Below are positions 59,621 through 64,000 of a stretch of 64,000 nucleotides of DNA, one piece after another. The position numbers and the translations under genes were made by a program. A model generated the notes under the pieces. That model saw nothing but the letters and a program-made list of their open reading frames with translations, made no database searches and was not told the origin of the DNA. The stretch lies in assembly GCA_963840275.1 (NCBI GenBank), contig CAWIYK010000002.1:558001-622000 (forward strand), read 5' to 3'. Each line of letters starts with the position of its first letter. Within the stretch, counting starts at the first letter, position 1. The stretch comes from Actinophytocola sp963840275. Lineage in GTDB: Bacteria > Actinomycetota > Actinomycetes > Mycobacteriales > Pseudonocardiaceae.

Positions 59621-60198
59621 CGGCGTTCCTTTCGTGTGGACAGGCCGAGCCGGTCGATCGCTGCGAGCAGCGGCGCGGCCGCCGCCGTCAGTTCCGCCAG
59701 CTCGGCCTCGTCCGGGGCTCTGGTGGCACCGTTCAGCGTGACGGTGACACTGTCACCGACGCGGAAGCCGTGCACCGGCCTGATGACAGTGTCAGATTCG
59801 GGTGGTGGCGACCTGTGCCAGAACGGCGCGACCTTGATCCCGTCCGCCGGCGGTGGGTAGATCTCCATGTCCTGCAGGTGGCGCACGGTCTCGGCGACCC
59901 CGGCGAGCTCCTCGTCGGTAGCGCCGAGCAGGCGCTCCTGGATGTCGGCCAGCGACAGGCCCTTTGCCTGCAGACGCTTGACCGCGGCCAGCTGCAACGC
60001 GTGCCGAACGCCGTAGAGCGCGACGCGGCCCCGGGTGGCGAGCGGACGGTCGACGAGCCCGATGGTCGTGTACCACCGGATGGTGCGTCCGTTCGGCAGC
60101 TCTCGGACCCTGCCGTTCTGCTGGCCGTTGTAGTCGTCGGCCAAGAGTGCGGCTACCTGGTCCGAGAGCTGTTCGAGAGTCCACAGCTCGTCGGTCAT
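59617..60198 (-). CDS. MerR-family regulator coupled to the VIT/VWA gene
   Basis: A 193-residue regulator with a MerR-type winged helix: WTLEQLSDQVAALLADDYN, IRWYTTIGLVDRPLATRGRVALYGVRHALQLAAVKRLQAKGLSLADIQERL. A C-terminal domain with GFRVGDSVTVTLNGATRAPDEAELAEL follows. It is likely autoregulated: two TGACAGTGTCA sites form a dyad immediately upstream, and two related sites lie within its own 3' coding region, ahead of the VIT gene. Confidence 0.88.
   Translation of the reverse strand: MTDELWTLEQLSDQVAALLADDYNGQQNGRVRELPNGRTIRWYTTIGLVDRPLATRGRVALYGVRHALQLAAVKRLQAKGLSLADIQERLLGATDEELAGVAETVRHLQDMEIYPPPADGIKVAPFWHRSPPPESDTVIRPVHGFRVGDSVTVTLNGATRAPDEAELAELTAAAAPLLAAIDRLGLSTRKERR
59745..59755. 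promoter_or_regulatory. TGACACTGTCA site inside merR
   Basis: Perfect 11-bp palindrome related to the merR operator, 125 bp upstream of the VIT/VWA start. Confidence 0.5.
59784..59794. promoter_or_regulatory. TGACAGTGTCA site inside merR
   Basis: Same motif as in the merR promoter, 164 bp upstream of the VIT/VWA start and 39 bp from the other internal site. Confidence 0.5.
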
Positions 60199-60205
60199 GC
60201 TGCAA

Positions 60206-60235
60206 TATTGACAGTGTCAGATGACAGTGTCAATA
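60206..60235. promoter_or_regulatory. MerR operator: two TGACAGTGTCA sites in a 30-bp dyad
   Basis: TGACAGTGTCA at 60209-60219 and 60222-60232, bounded by TAT and ATA, makes a nearly symmetrical 30-bp element 8 bp upstream of the merR start. Confidence 0.75.
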
Positions 60236-60254
60236 TGTTCTCAGAAACTAACGA

Positions 60255-60593
60255 TCAGCCCCAGCCCAGCTCGTGCAGGCGGGCGTCGTCGACTCCGAAG
60301 TGGTGAGCGATCTCGTGAACGACAGTGATGGCGACCTCCTCCACGACGTCGTCCTCGTCGCGGCAGATGTCGAGGATGGCTTCCCGGTAGATGGTGATCC
60401 GGTCCGGCAGCACGCCGCCGTAGTGCGACGTGCGCTCGGTCAGCGCGACGCCGTGGTAGAGCCCGAGCAGCGTGGGGTTCTCGCGGTCGCGGTCCTCGAC
60501 CAGGACGACGACGTTGTCCATCGCCGCGGCGAACTCCTTCGGGATGAGGTCGAGCGCGTCGCCGACCAGCTCCTCGAACCGGTCGCGCGTCAT
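60255..60593 (-). CDS. Metallopeptidase family protein (Rv3836-like, minimal zincin)
   Basis: A 112-residue minimal zincin: MTRDRFEELVGDALDLIPKEF, MDNVVVLVEDRD, LLGLYHGVALTERTSHYGGVLPDRITIYRE and the zinc motif VVHEIAHHFGVDDARLHELGW with HExxH. GTG at 60605 (VAFAMTRDRF) is an alternative start. It follows the septum-formation gene and, as in M. tuberculosis Rv3835-Rv3836, lies divergent from serS. The substrate is unknown. Confidence 0.9.
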   Translation of the reverse strand: MTRDRFEELVGDALDLIPKEFAAAMDNVVVLVEDRDRENPTLLGLYHGVALTERTSHYGGVLPDRITIYREAILDICRDEDDVVEEVAITVVHEIAHHFGVDDARLHELGWG

Positions 60594-60606
60594 CGCGAAC
60601 GCCACG

Positions 60607-61563
60607 TCAGCCGCCGGACTTCGGCGCGGCGGACGTGTTCGCGGGCTGGGCCCGGACACTGCCGGTCACCGGCCGCAGCGAGCCGTCCTGCTCGAGCGCT
60701 CCCACCTTGCAGTTCACCTTGTGCGAGCCGGCCGCCCAGCTCTCGGCCTTCAGCGTGTCCGAGTAGAGCGACAGCGTCAGCGCGGCGAGGTCCTTGCCGC
60801 CCGTGTACTTCGCCGCCACCGGCGGGCAGAGGTCCACGGTCTTCTCCCGCTGCTGCTCTTCCGTGGGATAGCCGGCCGGGAAGGCGGCGAGGAGGTCGAC
60901 GTTGCCGACCACCTCGTACGAGTGCTGCGTGCCGCAGTCGACCGGGTCGCCGACGTCCTTCTCGTTCACCAGGCCGAAGCACGTCCCCGGGTCGTGCACG
61001 TTGGACTGGTCCTGCTTGGCCGCGGTGCCGGTCGTCGACAGCAGCCGCTTGCCGGACGGGGTCACCCGCTGCACGCCGCAGCGCAGCTTGCGGTCGCCGT
61101 CGCGCCACTGGTCGGCGGTGGGCTTCAGCGCGCCCACCGTGTACTTGCCGAACGGGTCGAGCGTGCCGCCGAGGTAGGTCTTGCCGACCTCCGTGCACTT
61201 CTCGGTCACGATCTGCTGCCAGCCCTGCTCGTCCGGCGTCGGCGCGTTCGCCCCGTAGTCGCCGCCGATCTCGACGTTGCTCGTCACCTCGAAGGTGTGC
61301 GGCTTGTCGCACGGCACGCGGCGCATGTTCTGCGGCGCGTCGTTCGGCCAGTCGAGGCAGGTGCCGCTGGGCGAGTCGAACGCGGCGGCCGCCTCCTCGG
61401 CGGCGGTGTCCGCCGCCCCCTTCACCGACACCGGCCAGGAGAAAAGCATGCTCATGCTGAGCACAGCGAGAGCGCCGATGAAGGCTCCAGCCATCACCAG
61501 CCGTGTTCTGAGCGTGCTCCCACGGGAGCCCGACGATCCGACGCGTCCAGACATCGGGTCCAT
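60607..61563 (-). CDS. Septum formation family membrane protein (Rv3835-like)
   Basis: A 318-residue protein with a short cytoplasmic N-terminus, one transmembrane helix (about 20-43) and an extracytoplasmic region with two copies of a cysteine-rich module. Each has the pattern G-T-C, then V-x-C and a histidine before a glutamate-valine pair: GTCLDWPND...VPCDKPHTFEV and GTCFGLVNE...VDCGTQHSYEV. This is the Septum_form domain family. The ATG at 61563 is one of two close in-frame ATGs. It is divergent from serS with a 77-bp gap. Confidence 0.88.
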   Translation of the reverse strand: MDPMSGRVGSSGSRGSTLRTRLVMAGAFIGALAVLSMSMLFSWPVSVKGAADTAAEEAAAAFDSPSGTCLDWPNDAPQNMRRVPCDKPHTFEVTSNVEIGGDYGANAPTPDEQGWQQIVTEKCTEVGKTYLGGTLDPFGKYTVGALKPTADQWRDGDRKLRCGVQRVTPSGKRLLSTTGTAAKQDQSNVHDPGTCFGLVNEKDVGDPVDCGTQHSYEVVGNVDLLAAFPAGYPTEEQQREKTVDLCPPVAAKYTGGKDLAALTLSLYSDTLKAESWAAGSHKVNCKVGALEQDGSLRPVTGSVRAQPANTSAAPKSGG

Positions 61564-61640
61564 GATGCCAGCGTTACGCACGGTGGTAGTGCCCGAATCA
61601 CGTTGTGGCCGGATTCGGTCTTCCGGATACGCTCCGAGCC

Positions 61641-62903
61641 GTGATCGACCTGAGGACACTGCGTGAGAATCCCGAGGCCGTGCGGGCCTCCCAGCGGGCC
61701 CGTGGCGAGGACACGGCTGTGGTCGACGCGCTGTTGTCCGCCGACGAGCGGCGCCGGTCCGCGGTCGCCGCCGCCGACACGTTGCGCGCCGAGCAGAAGC
61801 AGCTCGGCAAGCAGGTCGGGCGGGCCCGCGGGGACGAGCGGGACGCGTTGCTGGCCAGGGGCAAGGAGCTGGCCGCCGACGTGCGGGCCGCGGAGGCCGC
61901 GCAGGCCACGGCCGAGTCCGAGCTCGCCGAGCTGCACGCGGTCGTGCCCAACGTCGTCCATCCGCAGGCGCCCGCCGGCGGCGAGGACGACTACGTGGTG
62001 CTCAAGGAGGTCGGCACGCCACCGGCGTTCGACTTCGAGCCGCTCGACCACCTCGACCTCGGCGTCCGGCTCGGCGCGTTGGACATGGAACGCGGCGCGA
62101 AGGTGTCCGGCTCGCGGTTCTACTTCCTCACCGGTGTCGGGGCACAGCTGCAGCTCGCGCTGCTGAACCTCGCCGCCGCGCAGGCGACGGCGAACGGCTT
62201 CACGCTGATGATCCCGCCGGTGCTGGTCCGGCCGGAGATCATGGCCGGCACGGGTTTCCTCGGCGCGCACGCGAGCGAGGTGTACCGCCTCGCCGACGAC
62301 GACCTGTACCTGGTCGGCACGTCCGAGGTGCCGCTCGCCGGCTACCACGCCGACGAGATCCTCGACCTGTCCGCGGGGCCGCGCCGGTACGCCGGCTGGT
62401 CGTCGTGCTTCCGCCGCGAGGCCGGCTCCTACGGCAAGGACACCAGGGGCGTCATCCGCGTGCACCAGTTCGACAAGGTCGAGATGTTCGTCTACTGCCG
62501 GCCGCAGGACGCCGAGGCGGAGCACGCCAGGCTGCTGGCATGGGAGGAGGAGATGCTCGCCAAGATCGAGGTGCCGTACCGGGTCGTCGACGTGGCCGGC
62601 GGCGACCTCGGCACGAGCGCGGCGCGCAAGTTCGACTGCGAGGCGTGGGTGCCGACGCAGGGCCGGTACCGCGAGCTGACGTCGACGTCGAACTGCACGA
62701 CGTTCCAGGCGCGACGCCTCTCGGTGCGCTACCGCGACGAGAACAACCGCCCGCAGGCGGCGGCCACGCTGAACGGCACGCTCGCGACGACCCGCTGGCT
62801 GGTCGCGATCCTGGAGAACCACCAGCAGGCCGACGGTTCGGTGCGCGTGCCGGCGGCGCTGCGGCCGTTCGTCGGCAGGGACGTGCTGACGCCGGTCGGC
62901 TAA
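61641..62903 (+). CDS. serS: Seryl-tRNA synthetase
   Basis: The 420-residue class II synthetase charges tRNA-Ser. The N-terminal long coiled-coil arm (about 30-100), which grips the tRNA variable arm, is followed by the catalytic core. Motif 2 is CFRREAGSYGKDTRGVIRVHQF and motif 3 is LNGTLATTRWLVAILENHQ; TSEVPLAGYH binds serine. GTG at 61641 gives the family start VIDLRTLRENPEAV. It corresponds to Rv3834c and anchors the conserved block. Confidence 0.97.
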   Translation: MIDLRTLRENPEAVRASQRARGEDTAVVDALLSADERRRSAVAAADTLRAEQKQLGKQVGRARGDERDALLARGKELAADVRAAEAAQATAESELAELHAVVPNVVHPQAPAGGEDDYVVLKEVGTPPAFDFEPLDHLDLGVRLGALDMERGAKVSGSRFYFLTGVGAQLQLALLNLAAAQATANGFTLMIPPVLVRPEIMAGTGFLGAHASEVYRLADDDLYLVGTSEVPLAGYHADEILDLSAGPRRYAGWSSCFRREAGSYGKDTRGVIRVHQFDKVEMFVYCRPQDAEAEHARLLAWEEEMLAKIEVPYRVVDVAGGDLGTSAARKFDCEAWVPTQGRYRELTSTSNCTTFQARRLSVRYRDENNRPQAAATLNGTLATTRWLVAILENHQQADGSVRVPAALRPFVGRDVLTPVG

Positions 62904-62950
62904 TCGCGTTGCCGGTGCGCGCTGACCTGGTCGACGTGCATCGAAGGTGT

Positions 62951-62990
62951 CCCGTCACCCCGCCGCCCCGCGGCTGAGCGGGGTGACGGG
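62951..62990 (+). terminator. Stem-loop terminator after serS
   Basis: Perfect 12-bp arms CCCGTCACCCCG and CGGGGTGACGGG with a 16-base GC-rich loop, 47 bp past the stop. Confidence 0.75.
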
Positions 62991-63235
62991 TGTGCCGATG
63001 GCCGCGCCCTGCTCGATGCCGCTGGTGAACGCCCCGCAGACGAAGACCGCACGTCTCGTCGAATGCCCGGTGGCGTCGCCGGTGCGGCACTGGCGATCGG
63101 ATCTTTGTGCGACTGTCCGCGCCTGACCAACAGTTACCTCAGGGGAACGTGACGGCACCCAGCCACCATCCACCTAGGCAGCCGAACCTTCGCCGGGACG
63201 CGACCCACACATGAAAATCCGGGGAGGCGGGCCGG
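62991..63235. other. Intergenic region without a recognised gene
   Basis: A minus-strand frame (AVFVCGAFTSGIEQGAAIGT) is open here but runs through the serS terminator and has no family resemblance. Nothing else is seen. Confidence 0.4.
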
Positions 63236-64000
63236 CTAGCTCTTCACCTGGTCGGCGACGTGCTTGGCGATCTCCAGTGCGCACGTGGCGCCTGGCGAGG
63301 GCGCGTTCAGCACGTGCACCTGGTTCGGCGCCGACTCGATGATGAAGTCCTGCACCAGCGTCCCGTCGCGCAGGAGGGCCTGGGCCCGTACGCCGGCACC
63401 GGCGCGGACCAGGTCCTCCTTGCCGACGGCCGGCACCAGCCTGGCCAGGCTGCGTGCGAACCGGCGCTTCGACAGTGACCTGGTCACCTCGTCGACCGCC
63501 GTGCGCGGGTACTTGCGCGCCAGCTTCCAGATGCCGGGGAACCGGGCCACCTCGGCAAGGTCGGCGAACGACACGTCACGCCAGCGGTAGCCCTCGCGAC
63601 GCAGCGCGAGCACCGCGTTCGGGCCGGCGTGTACGGAGCCGTCGAGCATGCGGGTCAGGTGCACGCCGAGGAACGGCAGCGTCGCGTCCGGAACCGGGTA
63701 CACCAGGCCGCGGACGAGGTGCGCGGACTCCGGGCGGAGCGTGAAGTACTCGCCGCGGAACGGGACGATCGTCGCTTTCGGGGTCAGACCGGCCAGCCGG
63801 GCGACGCGATCGGAGTGAAGTCCGGCACAGTTCACGAGCGCGTCGGCGCGGAGGACCTCCTTGCCGGTCGCGATCTCCACGCCGCCGTTGCGGCCGGGCC
63901 GGATCGCGAGCGCGGGAGTGGAAAGTCGCAGGTCAGCGCCTGCTTCGGTGAGCAGCCGGGCCAGCGCGACACAGACCGCGTCGAAGTCGATGATGCCGGT
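63236..64000 (-). CDS. lhgO: L-2-hydroxyglutarate oxidase, C-terminal part (cut by window end)
   Basis: The frame is open to the window edge, giving 254 residues of a DAO-type FAD oxidoreductase. GIIDFDAVCVALARLLTEAGAD, ALVNCAGLHSDRVARLAG, IVPFRGEYFTLRPE, GLVYPVPDATLPFLGVHLTRMLDG and VHAGPNAVLALRREGY are typical of LhgO/YgaF. It oxidises L-2-hydroxyglutarate to 2-oxoglutarate. The C-terminal NAPSPGATCALEIAKHVADQ completes the fold. The N-terminal FAD-binding motif lies beyond the window. Confidence 0.93.
   Translation of the reverse strand, partial: TGIIDFDAVCVALARLLTEAGADLRLSTPALAIRPGRNGGVEIATGKEVLRADALVNCAGLHSDRVARLAGLTPKATIVPFRGEYFTLRPESAHLVRGLVYPVPDATLPFLGVHLTRMLDGSVHAGPNAVLALRREGYRWRDVSFADLAEVARFPGIWKLARKYPRTAVDEVTRSLSKRRFARSLARLVPAVGKEDLVRAGAGVRAQALLRDGTLVQDFIIESAPNQVHVLNAPSPGATCALEIAKHVADQVKS

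Noticed and set aside
62955..63173. Minus-strand 72-codon frame after serS
   Set aside because: It runs through the serS terminator arms, lacks a ribosome-binding site and matches no family.

Overview
The window is high-GC actinobacterial chromosome, most likely from the Pseudonocardiaceae (Lentzea, Saccharothrix or Actinosynnema type). This rests on GTG and TTG starts, many ECF sigma factors, IdeR/DmdR iron boxes, a mycothiol-dependent enzyme family, a fused CydDC, a ShbA-type sigma factor and an SCO5389-family protein. No rRNA, tRNA or CRISPR array was seen. It appears to be an expanded version of the origin-proximal block known in Mycobacterium tuberculosis as Rv3834c to Rv3842c. glpQ, bfrB, pheA, the Rv3836-like metallopeptidase, the Rv3835-like septum protein and serS occur in the same order and relative orientations, with about 50 kb of other genes inserted between them.

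Left part (1-26 kb): a truncated ECF sigma factor, a P450, a glycerophosphodiesterase, a SEC-C protein, a sigma factor/membrane-protein pair, and a ferritin under tandem iron boxes. Then come a double GNAT protein, arginine deiminase, a DM13 protein, an F420-type oxidoreductase, a CPBP protease, a three-domain LigD, and a methionine aminopeptidase divergent from an XRE regulator. A DUF2470 protein carries an iron box. A secreted sugar dehydrogenase precedes a homogentisate cluster: hmgA divergent from an unknown gene, fahA and an iclR regulator. An S15-family hydrolase, an MpaB-like oxygenase with its TetR regulator, and a manganese exporter behind a yybP-ykoY riboswitch follow.

Middle part (26-50 kb): a cytochrome bd operon (cydA, cydB, fused cydDC) and a GAF histidine kinase broken by a one-base frameshift. 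Next are a MacB-like ABC exporter, a second sigma/membrane-protein pair, a DevR-like response regulator, an MDMPI-family protein, pantothenate kinase, a macro-domain protein, pheA, a DrrAB exporter, arylamine N-acetyltransferase beside a decayed partial copy, a DUF4232 lipoprotein, and a two-component system.

Right part (50-64 kb): an ArsR regulator, a candidate toxin joining an LQRxAGN motif to a PD-(D/E)XK nuclease-like end, ShbA, a TetR with an AurF-like diiron oxygenase, RtcB, a gene-poor stretch with an AraC remnant, a VIT/VWA protein coupled to a MerR regulator, the Rv3836/Rv3835-like pair, serS and a truncated L-2-hydroxyglutarate oxidase.

The strongest unexplained signals are a roughly 100-bp dispersed repeat with DnaA-box-like sites, one copy of which lies in frame inside CydD; a recurring short leader ORF overlapping downstream start codons; the unknown gene coupled to fahA in a pathway cluster with no visible isomerase; and the LQRxAGN toxin candidate.
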